From contig DATGIF010000026.1 of NCBI GenBank assembly GCA_035295845.1, forward strand, positions 9,732 through 73,731: 64,000 nt of DNA, read 5' to 3'. The notes beneath the pieces are model-generated. The model did not search any database, had not been told where the DNA came from, and was given only the letters and a program-made list of their open reading frames with translations. The stretch comes from Palsa-892 sp035295845. Lineage in GTDB: Bacteria; Pseudomonadota; Alphaproteobacteria; Rhizobiales; Xanthobacteraceae. Below, piece by piece: positions 15,865-24,698 of this stretch (within the stretch, counting starts at the first letter, position 1; each line of letters starts with the position of its first letter). The translations under genes and the position numbers were made by a program.

Positions 15865-16371
15865 ATGCGCGCGCTGACCCTAACGGTAAAAATCGCTGTC
15901 TTGTGTTCTGTCCTGGTCATTCCGGGTTGGGCTTCCGCGCAAGATGCGCAGACAAAAGCGGTGGACCCATCTCAAGTTGTAACGTCGGTTACGGTGGAAC
16001 AGGTCAAGGGCATACTGGAAGCGGGCGGATATAAAGCTGTCCTCCAGTCGGGGAACGATGGCACCAAATATCTGAAGTCCCAGATGAGCGGGTACGCAAC
16101 GTATGTATTTACGGCTGGCTGCTCTGGCGACAATTGCTCGGTCGTAGAATTCTATCTTGGATTTACAAAAGATCCGTCGCTGACGGTCAACTACGCCAAC
16201 GCATGGAATAACAGCTACCGCTTCGCCAGGGCCTACATCGAGAGCGATGGCAATTTCAGCTTCGAGTATGACGTGAGCACGAGCGGCGGAGTTACGCTCG
16301 GCAGCATCCTGGAAGCTGCGAAGACGTTCGATTTGCTGGTCGAAAAACTGAAAAACTTCAACGGGAAATAG
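15865..16371 (+). CDS. exported YbjN domain protein
   Basis: The 168-residue protein starts with a signal peptide (Met-Arg-Ala-Leu-Thr, hydrophobic core, Ala-Ser-Ala-Gln near residue 28). It continues with a YbjN-like fold: Val-Lys-Gly-Ile-Leu-Glu-Ala-Gly-Gly-Tyr, an Ala-Gly-Cys-Ser-Gly-Asp-Asn-Cys pair of cysteines that could form a disulfide, Trp-Asn-Asn-Ser-Tyr-Arg-Phe-Ala-Arg, and a long final helix. YbjN proteins are chaperone- or stress-linked with no fixed biochemical role. The longer frame from 15631 is rejected. It is convergent with the bamA-like gene. Confidence 0.78.
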   Translation: MRALTLTVKIAVLCSVLVIPGWASAQDAQTKAVDPSQVVTSVTVEQVKGILEAGGYKAVLQSGNDGTKYLKSQMSGYATYVFTAGCSGDNCSVVEFYLGFTKDPSLTVNYANAWNNSYRFARAYIESDGNFSFEYDVSTSGGVTLGSILEAAKTFDLLVEKLKNFNGK

Positions 16372-16486
16372 ACTGCAGAGCCGCGATCGGATTCCGGCCG
16401 ACCCGCTGGCTTGCAGCGCATAGGGCGAGAATCGCCGCTCGTCGGTTGCTCGGCTTTGCCCCATGCATATTGGCGCCCACCGGCTG

Positions 16487-19042
16487 CTAAAATCCCGGAC
16501 CGCCGCTGAAACTGAAAAGCTGCGTCTTGTCGTAAGACTGCTTCGTGAGTGCCTGGGCCAAATCAAAGCGGATTGGCCCGAAGGGCGACGACCAGATGAG
16601 GCTCGCGCCGAGGGACGATCGAACGGCGCTGGAATCGGCGAGACAAACGTCAACGTTGTTTTTGGGACCAGTCGTCCCCTTAGGGCAAGCGACTTGTCCC
16701 GCTCCCGAGCCGTAGGCCGGATTGGCCGTGAACGTAGTGCCGCCTTTGTAGCCCCAAAGCGAGCCGGCATCAGCGAAGACAGCCGCTTTAAGTCCGAGAT
16801 CGCTTGGTAGGAATGAAAGCGGGAACTGCATTTCCGCGGTCGTCGCCCAATATTGCGAGCCGCCAAGGGCATCGGTGTTTTGCGAGCCAAGATCGCGCGG
16901 GCCGATGCCCATCGGCTGGAATCCGCGCACGAGCTCCGGCCCCTTGAAGAACTGGTCGAGAATCGGCAGCTGGCTGCTGCTGCCGGTCGAGGTGACATAG
17001 CCCGCCTGTGCGCGGACCATGCCGACGACTTCACCGCCGAGCGGCTGATAATAACGGCTATCGACTGTTGAGCGAAGATAGTTGCTGTCGCCGCCGAGGC
17101 CGGCATAGTCCTGGCTGAAGTTCGTGTAGATGCCGCTCGTCGGGTTCCTGTTGTTGTCGAGGGTTTTGTACACGAGCGAATAGCCGATCGACGAGGTGAG
17201 CGTGGTTCCGAGCGCCTGCTTGATCGCGGGTGACACTTCGTTGGCGTTATAGGTGCCCGCGGAAAGACCTCCGCCTCCGGCAAAACCCGCGGTGCTGCAC
17301 GGCACATTATTGGCGTCGACCGGATACACGATCCCGCCGGCGAGAGTCCGGCATCCGTCCGCCCAACCCGACGGCGCCGAGAGATTGCGCTGAAAGAGGG
17401 AATAGCGCGTCCCGAACGTGAGATCGTCGTTGAGCGGCAAGTTGGCGAACAATGAACCGCCGATCGTGGAGACATTGTAGCTCTGGTAGCTGCTTTGCAG
17501 CTGCTCCTTGGCGTAAAGGCTGAAGCCACCGGCGATGCGGTCGCCCAAGAGATAAGGATCGGTGTAGGTGAACTCGGAGCCGCGCTGATACTCTCCATAG
17601 GAGACGGACGTGCGCACGGACTTGCCCGTGCCGAGGAAATTGCTGTCGCCGATGGAGACTTCCGCCACCCAGCCGGCTGCAGTCGAATAGCCGCCGGCGA
17701 TCGAAAACTCGCCGGTGAGCTGCTCTTCGATGTCGACATTGATGATTACGCGGTCGGGCGCCGAGCCCGGTTCGTTGGCGATCTTCACAGACTTGAAATA
17801 GCCGAGGTTCTTGAGCCGTCGTTCGGCGCGCTCGATGAGCGTGCGGTTATAGGGGTCGCCCTCGTAGATATCGAATTCGCGCCGGATCACAGAATCGCGC
17901 GTGCGCGTGTTGCCGCGGATGTTGATGCGTTCGATATAGACGCGACTGCTTTCCTCGATGACGTAAGTGAGATTGATGCGATGCGTCGCGAAATCACGAT
18001 CAGCGCGCGGCCGTACCTGCGAGAAGGCGTAACCGCGCTTGGCAAGCTCGACGGTGAGATCCTCGATCGTCTTCTCAACGAGTTCGGCGTTGTAAATCTC
18101 GCCTGCCTTCGTCTTCACGAGGCCACGAATGGTTGCCGGGTCCACGTCGCGGAGGTTCGAAATCACATTGACCTTGCCGGTTCGATACTGCTCGCCTTCG
18201 TCGAGCGTGATCGTGACGACAAATCCACCAACCGTCTTATCGACCGCTGCATTGGCTGAGACAATGCGAAAGTCGGCGTAACCGTTCTTGAGATAGAAAC
18301 GCCGCAACAGCTCTTCATCGGCGCTGACGCGGTCGGGATCGTAGACATCGGTGTTCTTGATCCAGCTTAGCCAATTGGTCTCCGTGGTCGTGACCACGTC
18401 GTGGAGCTTCCAATCGGAATAGGCCTTGTTGCCGGCGAAGACGATTTTCCTGACGGTTGTCTTTTCGCCTTCGTTGATCCCGAAGACGAGATCGACGCGG
18501 CCCTGGCCGCGATCGATGATCTTGGGGTCGACTTGGACATCGGTACGCCCGCCGCGCCGATAGACCTCGATGATCCGCTGCACATCAGCTTGCACGGTTG
18601 TTTTCGATAGCGGCCCGCGCGCCTTCGATTGGATTTCGGCGAGCAACGTATCATCCTTGATCTTCTTGTTACCTTCGAAAGCAACGCGTCCGATGACCGG
18701 ATTTTCCGCCACCTTCACCACGAGGCGGTTGCCTGAGAGATCGATGCGGGCGTCCGCGAAGAGGCCCGTGGCGTAGAGCGCCTTCAACGCTTCGTCGATC
18801 TTAAGGGGATCAGCCCGGTCACCAGGCTTGATCGCGACATAACCGAGAATGGCTTCGGTATCGACGCGCCGGTTGCCCTGCACGGCGATGGCCGAGATGA
18901 TGGTCTGTGCAGAGGCCACCGTCGGAGCTGCAGCGAATACGGCCGCCGCGCCCGTCACGCCACCAAGGGCGACGGCCGCGAGGAAGACAATCCTCTGAAC
19001 GCAGGCGGGGACTTTCACGCGATACACTCTCGCAGCGATCAT
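16487..19042 (-). CDS. bamA: BamA/Omp85 outer-membrane assembly protein
   Basis: BamA inserts beta-barrel proteins into the outer membrane. This 851-residue protein has a long signal region (about 1-46), five POTRA repeats (about 47-440, each with a Gly-Asn-Lys or Gly-Asn-Thr type turn) and a 16-strand barrel ending in Phe. The lock motif Val-Arg-Gly-Phe lies near residue 705 in Glu-Leu-Val-Arg-Gly-Phe-Gln-Pro. Length and layout match alphaproteobacterial BamA. Its neighbours are unusual: the normal gene lies between rseP and lpxD/fabZ, but here it stands alone between a YbjN-like gene and a small secreted protein gene. It may be a second copy or the only copy moved elsewhere. Confidence 0.92.
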   Translation of the reverse strand: MIAARVYRVKVPACVQRIVFLAAVALGGVTGAAAVFAAAPTVASAQTIISAIAVQGNRRVDTEAILGYVAIKPGDRADPLKIDEALKALYATGLFADARIDLSGNRLVVKVAENPVIGRVAFEGNKKIKDDTLLAEIQSKARGPLSKTTVQADVQRIIEVYRRGGRTDVQVDPKIIDRGQGRVDLVFGINEGEKTTVRKIVFAGNKAYSDWKLHDVVTTTETNWLSWIKNTDVYDPDRVSADEELLRRFYLKNGYADFRIVSANAAVDKTVGGFVVTITLDEGEQYRTGKVNVISNLRDVDPATIRGLVKTKAGEIYNAELVEKTIEDLTVELAKRGYAFSQVRPRADRDFATHRINLTYVIEESSRVYIERINIRGNTRTRDSVIRREFDIYEGDPYNRTLIERAERRLKNLGYFKSVKIANEPGSAPDRVIINVDIEEQLTGEFSIAGGYSTAAGWVAEVSIGDSNFLGTGKSVRTSVSYGEYQRGSEFTYTDPYLLGDRIAGGFSLYAKEQLQSSYQSYNVSTIGGSLFANLPLNDDLTFGTRYSLFQRNLSAPSGWADGCRTLAGGIVYPVDANNVPCSTAGFAGGGGLSAGTYNANEVSPAIKQALGTTLTSSIGYSLVYKTLDNNRNPTSGIYTNFSQDYAGLGGDSNYLRSTVDSRYYQPLGGEVVGMVRAQAGYVTSTGSSSQLPILDQFFKGPELVRGFQPMGIGPRDLGSQNTDALGGSQYWATTAEMQFPLSFLPSDLGLKAAVFADAGSLWGYKGGTTFTANPAYGSGAGQVACPKGTTGPKNNVDVCLADSSAVRSSLGASLIWSSPFGPIRFDLAQALTKQSYDKTQLFSFSGGPGF

Positions 19043-19307
19043 CCGCTCCCCAGCCCTTAATTGCGGATGGTCGTTTCGGAATAATTCCCCGGGCCGCGGG
19101 CTAAAATTCGTTCCAATCGGGGCGCTGCGACGTCGCCAAAATGAAAAATACTGGTTTACCGATCAGCTTCACTGTGGCTGCCCAAGGACTCGCAACGGCT
19201 CCGGATGACGGCAAAATGGCGAGATTGGGAACAGCCCGCGATTGCAATTTCATTCTTGCTGAATGATAGTCGCTGCCTAAGCTATTGATCGCGGGAAGGG
19301 ATTAGCA

Positions 19308-19628
19308 ATGTCAGCGAGGCTTTTACGGTTCGCCGGATTGGCAGGGTTTGGACTGTTGATCGGCGCGGGTCTGATTGCATCCGTCGTTACCGGTGATGCC
19401 CAGACCGGATACGGTCAGATCGTTCTGGAGAATCACACGAGCGTAACGCTCGATCTCTACGTTGATGGAAGAAATTCCTGCCGGGCGCTTTCAAATCTGT
19501 CGTGCACGACGCAGGAGCATGTCGGTTTTCACCAGATCTCGGCCGTGGCTTCCGATGGCCGCAACGCCAGCAACGCAGTCAATCTTGAACAGGGTCAGGT
19601 GGTCACCTGGACAATCTCCGAACAGTGA
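19308..19628 (+). CDS. secreted hypothetical protein (106 aa)
   Basis: I do not recognise the family. A signal or anchor segment occupies residues 6-32. The rest is a small predicted beta domain with Ser-Cys-Arg-Ala-Leu-Ser-Asn-Leu-Ser-Cys, whose two cysteines could pair. GGGAAGGG precedes the ATG. The next secreted hypothetical starts 90 bases after it and may be in the same unit. Confidence 0.65.
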   Translation: MSARLLRFAGLAGFGLLIGAGLIASVVTGDAQTGYGQIVLENHTSVTLDLYVDGRNSCRALSNLSCTTQEHVGFHQISAVASDGRNASNAVNLEQGQVVTWTISEQ

Positions 19629-19717
19629 AACGCTGTCATTTCATTGAAATGTCCAATTTCGTTCGCATAGTTTATGCACGGCGGGCGATGACCCATGTTG
19701 CCGCGAAAGGAAGCGCC

Positions 19718-19972
19718 ATGCGAAGCGTTGCCGTCTTTACTGCAATCGGCCTGATCCTCGGCTGCTTTATCGCGAGTGCGTCGGCCGAATCCGCCCTTAC
19801 GGATTCGCTTCAGATCGGAGCGGGCGCGTCCAAAATCGAAAAGCCAGCCTCGGCTTTCAAAAGCTCGCTTCGGTTCGAGACCGCCCAGCCGAATAGTGGC
19901 GACACGCGCGCGGTGAAGGTCGAAGGGCCGAGCTTCAAGAGTTCGATCAAAATCGAAGGCGCCAGCAAATAG
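19718..19972 (+). CDS. secreted hypothetical protein (84 aa)
   Basis: Residues 1-26 form a signal peptide ending Ser-Ala-Ser-Ala-Glu. The mature part has two similar segments, Ala-Phe-Lys-Ser-Ser-Leu-Arg-Phe-Glu and Ser-Phe-Lys-Ser-Ser-Ile-Lys-Ile-Glu, so it contains a short internal repeat. AAAGGA precedes ATG 19718; the longer in-frame start at 19625 overlaps the preceding gene and lacks a ribosome-binding site. Function unknown. Confidence 0.6.
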   Translation: MRSVAVFTAIGLILGCFIASASAESALTDSLQIGAGASKIEKPASAFKSSLRFETAQPNSGDTRAVKVEGPSFKSSIKIEGASK

Positions 19973-20000
19973 CGCCGAAAGCCGCTGCGTACACCGAGAT

Positions 20001-21368
20001 CTATCCAGCGATACTCGACCAAGTTAACGCCACGACCGTGACCCCCATTAGAGCGGTGGCGGCCCAGCCGAGCCTGCGAAGCCAAGCGGGAATCGCTAGC
20101 GTCCCCATGCGTTTTCCGTTCGAAACCACCAACATCATGGCGATCATAATCGGCACGGCGACAATGCCGTTGATCACCGCGGTCCAGAACAGCATGGTGA
20201 TCGGATCGATGCGCGTGACCGTCAGCAGCGCGCCGCCGAGCGTCGCGGCGCTGATGAGGGCATAAAATCCGAGCGCGCGGCTTGCCGGCAGTTCGAGGCT
20301 GCCGCGAAAGCCAAAGGTTTCGGCCACCGCATAGGCGGCGGATCCCGCGAGCACGGGCACCGCGAGCAGTCCCGTTCCGATGATGCCGAGGGCGAAAAGA
20401 AAAAACGTGAGATTGCCCGCGAGCGGCCGCAGCACTTCGGCGGCCTGCGAGGCGGTCTGAATGTTGGTGATGCCGTTCGTGTGCAGCGTTGCGGCTGTTG
20501 TTACAATGATGAAGAAGGCAATGAGGTTGGAGAAAACCATCCCGGTCCAAGTGTCGATCGAGATATTGCGGAAGTAATTCTTCGGCGAGGTCTTGGCGCG
20601 GTATCGATGCCGGTGACTGAGCCGTGATTCCTCAACCTCCTGGCAGGCCTGCCAGAAAAAGAGATAAGGGCTGATGGTCGTGCCGAATACCGCAACCACC
20701 GTCAGCAACATATCGCGGTCGAGCGAGAGGTGAGGAATGAATGTCGAAGTCAGCACCTCGCCCCATGGCAGGCTAACCGTGAAGGCGGTTACGACATAGG
20801 CGAAGAGGACGAAGGTCGAGACTTTCAAGTAGGCCGCGTAACGGTGATAAGGAATGAAAATTTCCGCAAGCAGGCAGACGACGCCAAAGGCGAAGGCATA
20901 GACGAATACATAGCCGCCGACGACGAGACCAAGCGCCTCGCCCATGGCGGCAAGGTCGGCGGCGATATTGATCGTATTCGCCGCGGCCAGAAGGGCCACG
21001 AGAAAATAGAGAACCGGCCGCGGCAATCGTTTGCCGATATTGGTCGCGAGTCCCTCGCCCGTTCCCCAGCCGATGCAGGCGCTGATGATCTGGATCGCGG
21101 CCATAAACGGCAGAGTGAGAAACATCGTCCACGCGAGCGTGTAGCCGAATTGCGCGCCCGCCTGCGAATAGGTGGCGATCCCGCTCGGATCGTCATCGGC
21201 GGCTCCCGTCACAAGGCCGGGGCCAAGCACATTCCAAATCTGCTTTTGGATGGAGAAGGTATCTTTCGCTGCCAATGCTGCCGTTCCAGTGTTTACGGGG
21301 TATCTATTCGCCTTGTTAACAAGAGAGGCCGGCCACCAAACGACTTCCGTATCGTATTCCGGCGGCAA
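20001..21368 (-). CDS. Nramp-family metal ion transporter with altered metal-site motifs
   Basis: The 455-residue protein has about 11 membrane helices and clear Nramp-family character. The first-helix motif, Asp-Pro-Gly-Asn in classical MntH/Nramp, reads Asp-Pro-Ser-Gly here. The sixth-helix motif, Met-Pro-His, reads Ser-Pro-Tyr (Thr-Ile-Ser-Pro-Tyr). Thus the Met and Asn metal ligands of classical Nramp are absent, as in Nramp-related groups with other ion preferences. Transport of a divalent metal is likely, but which metal is open. The start is uncertain; the first helix begins about 50 residues in. It is divergent from the subtilisin-like protease gene. Confidence 0.88.
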   Translation of the reverse strand: MPPEYDTEVVWWPASLVNKANRYPVNTGTAALAAKDTFSIQKQIWNVLGPGLVTGAADDDPSGIATYSQAGAQFGYTLAWTMFLTLPFMAAIQIISACIGWGTGEGLATNIGKRLPRPVLYFLVALLAAANTINIAADLAAMGEALGLVVGGYVFVYAFAFGVVCLLAEIFIPYHRYAAYLKVSTFVLFAYVVTAFTVSLPWGEVLTSTFIPHLSLDRDMLLTVVAVFGTTISPYLFFWQACQEVEESRLSHRHRYRAKTSPKNYFRNISIDTWTGMVFSNLIAFFIIVTTAATLHTNGITNIQTASQAAEVLRPLAGNLTFFLFALGIIGTGLLAVPVLAGSAAYAVAETFGFRGSLELPASRALGFYALISAATLGGALLTVTRIDPITMLFWTAVINGIVAVPIMIAMMLVVSNGKRMGTLAIPAWLRRLGWAATALMGVTVVALTWSSIAG

Positions 21369-21724
21369 AGATGAAAGGACTGTAACGCCACCCTATTGTA
21401 GTGGGTCTTGTCTAGGATTTAGCGCATTAAATTCCACGACGAACAACAATCTGTGCGAAATCCGCCATAGTCGAGCCCTCACACTCTCGACCACGGGGCG
21501 CGGTATTAGACGTCTCCGTCAAGCTTTCCCAATGCCTTGACGAAGAAAGAGCTTCGATGGTGAAGTTATCGCCAGTTCGGGGGAAGGAATAATCGTGAAT
21601 TTGACAGCGTCGAGATTGACGCGTGTCGTGGCTGCGCTTGGCAGCGGCGGTCATGGCGTTTCTCGCCGCGCGAGCCGGCAGTAAGGGCGTGATGTCCCGC
21701 TCATTTAAAACGCAGGAGGAAATT
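21369..21724. other. intergenic region between divergent Nramp and protease genes
   Basis: This stretch of about 350 bases should hold promoters for both flanking genes. An open frame from 21623 joins the protease gene but has no ribosome-binding site. I see no small gene, RNA or repeat that I can support here. Confidence 0.45.
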
Positions 21725-23371
21725 ATGCCGTGGTTGCGCCTCGCCCTAATCGGCTTGACCGGAACCTGGCTGCTGCAAGTGTTTGTCGACCGCGCGTTCG
21801 CGCAAGCAAATGCAACGCAACAGTTCGTTCCAGGAGAGCTGATCGTCGGATACAAGTCCCCGCAGGACCGCGATGATGCGATCAAAGATATACGCGATAC
21901 GAAAAGCAAGAGCTTGCGCGTCCGCGGTGCAGTTCCGGATAGTGTGAACGTCAAGAAGATCGGCGAAACCTCGCTGCAGGTACATATCGATTTTCCAAAA
22001 GAAACCCAGCGAAGCGTGCGCGACAATCCGGCCTCTGAATATACGGTGCTTGAGGAAGTCGCAAAGCAGCTGAAGGATAACGATCCACGGGTGAAATACG
22101 CTCATCCGAACTGGATCATGACCATCGAACCGCCGACACAGGGCGCGCCGGGCGGCGCAAAGATGCAATTGCAAAAGCTCGACCTCCAGGGCGGAGGCGG
22201 GACGCCGCGGTCGGCGATGTCCCCCAACGATCCGTTCTTTCAGGCTAATCTGCAGTGGGACTACCAGCCGCCGCCCATCGGCATGAACGCGGTGGGTGCG
22301 TGGAAGCTGACCAAAGGCAGCAAGGACATCGTTGTCGCGGTGCTCGACACCGGAATCCTGTTCGATCAGGAAGACATCGCGGGCTCAGGGAATGTCCTGG
22401 CAGGCTATAATTTCGTAAGCCGGAATTTGTGCACCAACCAAGTTTTGAAACGCACGCCGGGCGCCTTTGACCCGGGCGATGCGTGCCCCGCGGGCGGCAC
22501 CAATTCCTATCACGGCACGCACGTCGCAGGAACGATCGGCGCCGTGGGCTCGGACAACAATATGGGAATCGCGGGCGTCGCCTGGCAGGTGACGATCCTT
22601 CCTGTCCGCGTTCTCGGACCAAGCGGCGGCTCGAGCACGGATATCGCCGATGGCATTCGATGGGCGGCGGGTCTTCCCGTCGAAGGCATGCCGATCAACG
22701 ATCATCCCGCCGACATCATCAATATGAGCCTTGGCGGTCCGCTCCGGATCAATTCGAGACAGTTCGAATGCACCGAGGAGACTGCCGGTCTCTATATCGA
22801 CGCCATTCGAGCCGCGCGCCAGAAGGGCGTCATCGTAGTAGCAGCTGCGGGAAACGGCGAGTGGATCGACGACAACAATCGATCCTGCGCGCCGGGGCCG
22901 AATAATACCCAGTGTCACAAGATCCAGGATGACGTGAAGAACGCCGCGCCCGCCGGGTGCCCTGGCATCATATCGGTGGCGGCGAGCGATCCGCAGGGAC
23001 GTCTCGCTCCGTATTCCAACTATGGCGCCGTAACGATCATGGCGCCGGGCGGAGATGTGACCCAGGCGGCTGATTTCATGCTGTTCGGCCGCAAGCTACG
23101 GCTGTCGCTTGGCGTTTGGAGCACTCTCGATGGCCAAAATTATCACGCCTATAACGGCACTTCGCAGGCAGCGCCGCACGTCGCCGGTGCGATCGCCCTC
23201 GCCCTCGCGGTGCATCCGGAGTGGCGTCGCAAGCCTGATGTGATCGAGCAGGCGTTGCGGGCATCGGCGGTAGCGCCGGTTGAAGGCGCATGCCCGCAAA
23301 GAAAGCCGTGCGGCCCCGGTCAACTCGATGCGGTCAAGTTGATCGAGACGAAAGCCGTCGCTCGTCAGTAA
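21725..23371 (+). CDS. exported subtilisin-like (S8) serine protease
   Basis: The 548-residue protein has a signal peptide (1-27, ending Ala-Phe-Ala-Gln) and an N-terminal propeptide/inhibitor-I9-like region (about 32-140, starting Phe-Val-Pro-Gly-Glu-Leu-Ile-Val). The catalytic domain follows: Asp208 in Val-Leu-Asp-Thr-Gly, His263 in Tyr-His-Gly-Thr-His, oxyanion Asn in Ala-Ala-Gly-Asn-Gly, and Ser480 in Asn-Gly-Thr-Ser-Gln-Ala-Ala-Pro-His. ATG 21725 follows GCAGGAGGAA; a longer start at 21623 is weaker. Cysteine pairs in the insert regions suggest disulfides. A strong terminator follows at 23388. Confidence 0.95.
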   Translation: MPWLRLALIGLTGTWLLQVFVDRAFAQANATQQFVPGELIVGYKSPQDRDDAIKDIRDTKSKSLRVRGAVPDSVNVKKIGETSLQVHIDFPKETQRSVRDNPASEYTVLEEVAKQLKDNDPRVKYAHPNWIMTIEPPTQGAPGGAKMQLQKLDLQGGGGTPRSAMSPNDPFFQANLQWDYQPPPIGMNAVGAWKLTKGSKDIVVAVLDTGILFDQEDIAGSGNVLAGYNFVSRNLCTNQVLKRTPGAFDPGDACPAGGTNSYHGTHVAGTIGAVGSDNNMGIAGVAWQVTILPVRVLGPSGGSSTDIADGIRWAAGLPVEGMPINDHPADIINMSLGGPLRINSRQFECTEETAGLYIDAIRAARQKGVIVVAAAGNGEWIDDNNRSCAPGPNNTQCHKIQDDVKNAAPAGCPGIISVAASDPQGRLAPYSNYGAVTIMAPGGDVTQAADFMLFGRKLRLSLGVWSTLDGQNYHAYNGTSQAAPHVAGAIALALAVHPEWRRKPDVIEQALRASAVAPVEGACPQRKPCGPGQLDAVKLIETKAVARQ

Positions 23372-23387
23372 ACGTCTGAATTTCCGC

Positions 23388-23430
23388 CTCCACCGCGATA
23401 CGGACCGTATCGCGGTGGAGTTTGTTTATT
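23388..23430 (+). terminator. Rho-independent terminator after the S8 protease gene
   Basis: A perfect 15-bp stem (23388-23402 with 23406-23420) with a GAC loop is followed by TTTGTTTATT. It starts 17 bases after the protease stop. Confidence 0.92.
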
Positions 23431-23587
23431 GTTGACAAGGAAAATAAATCGGCGTGTCCGCTGTTCAAATCGCTGCTGATGGTCGCAGCTGCCAACGCCG
23501 CGATTTGATCTCATTTGCAAAATACATCACGCCGATATTTGAGATGGCATTCGCCGGATGATCGCAGCCCGGAGGAGCGGCGTTTCC

Positions 23588-24472
23588 ATGAACGAGCAAA
23601 TGAGCCGCCGCAAAGTCCTTATGGGCGCGAGCGCCGTGCTCGTGAATGGCTTATTGCCGGCCACGGCTATGGCCAACGTGCCCATCGCATATGACTGGAA
23701 TGCCGCGCCGCCAATGGACAACCGGGCGGCCTTCATCGAGTGGATGCAGAAGGCGCGCGGAGAAGATCCGAAATACCTTGGTGAGCGGTGGGATCGTTTC
23801 CAGGCGCTGATCACCCATCACGATGTCTGGGATATCCGCGACAAACGCGCTTATCTAATGACGCCACGCGAGGATTTCGTCACCAAGCAAAACCTCGAGC
23901 GGGCGTACGAATGGCACTACCTCGACATCGGCTATGGCGTGACGATCACCGGCCCGCACAGCGTCGCGCGCATGACTAATTCTCTCGAAATCCAGCTCGG
24001 CAATAAGGTGCTCGAGATCGGCACCGGTTCCGGTTACCAGTCCGCGTATCTTTCGAATCTGACGGATAAAGTATTCTCGATCGAGATCATAAAGCCTTTG
24101 GCCGAGCGGACCCGCAGGCTTTACGACACACTGATCGGGCAGGGCTACAGCGAGTACAAGGCCATCAACACCAAGAACGCCGACGGCTATTACGGCTGGC
24201 AGGAAGAAGCGCCATTCGACAAGATCATCGTGACCTGCGGGATCGATCACATCCCGCCGTCGCTTCTCGACCAGCTGAAACCGAACGGTATGATGGTGAT
24301 CCCGGTTGGGCCGCCCGGCGCGCAGCACATATTGAAGGTCACGAAGCAACAGAATGCCGACGGCTCCTTCACCGTCACGCGGGCTGACATCTATAATGGC
24401 GGCACATTGTCTTTCGTCCCCTTCACGAAACTCGAATGCGGCGTGATTAACGGAACCCATAACGGCCGCTGA
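23588..24472 (+). CDS. exported protein-L-isoaspartate O-methyltransferase-like protein
   Basis: The 294-residue protein has the isoaspartyl methyltransferase core: Ser-Leu-Glu-Ile-Gln-Leu, motif I Val-Leu-Glu-Ile-Gly-Thr-Gly-Ser-Gly-Tyr-Gln, Val-Phe-Ser-Ile-Glu-Ile, and Leu-Lys-Pro-Asn-Gly-Met-Met-Val-Ile-Pro-Val-Gly. PCMT repairs isoaspartate in aged proteins using S-adenosylmethionine. Unusually it starts with Ser-Arg-Arg-Lys-Val-Leu-Met-Gly and a hydrophobic stretch ending Ala-Met-Ala-Asn, a Tat-type signal. About 85 residues separate the signal from the methyltransferase core. ATG 23588 has GGAGG about 13 bases upstream; ATG 23600 is possible. How the exported enzyme would get SAM is unclear. 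Confidence 0.85.
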   Translation: MNEQMSRRKVLMGASAVLVNGLLPATAMANVPIAYDWNAAPPMDNRAAFIEWMQKARGEDPKYLGERWDRFQALITHHDVWDIRDKRAYLMTPREDFVTKQNLERAYEWHYLDIGYGVTITGPHSVARMTNSLEIQLGNKVLEIGTGSGYQSAYLSNLTDKVFSIEIIKPLAERTRRLYDTLIGQGYSEYKAINTKNADGYYGWQEEAPFDKIIVTCGIDHIPPSLLDQLKPNGMMVIPVGPPGAQHILKVTKQQNADGSFTVTRADIYNGGTLSFVPFTKLECGVINGTHNGR

Positions 24473-24698
24473 AGGGCACGCGCGCTGAACTTCGACTTCA
24501 GGCTAATGTCGCCGCGAGCGATGGTGCCAGAGCGGCTCGTGCTGCAAAACGCGTGCGGTGCCTGCGAGGAATTCCGCTCCCGGTGAAGCCTGCCTCCAGG
24601 TCTTGTAATGCAAGCCGAGCTTAAATAATCTCGATATGGAATTGAAAAGGGCCGCCTAGAGCCCGGTCAGGGGATTGCAGAAACAACGGGAGGGATCC

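Noticed and set aside
15880..17739. A 619-residue minus-strand open frame
   Set aside because: It lies inside the BamA and YbjN genes in another frame and is low-complexity Ser/Arg sequence.
19141..19266. A 41-residue open frame upstream of the small secreted protein gene
   Set aside because: It has no ribosome-binding site, no recognisable motif, and lies in what is probably a promoter region.
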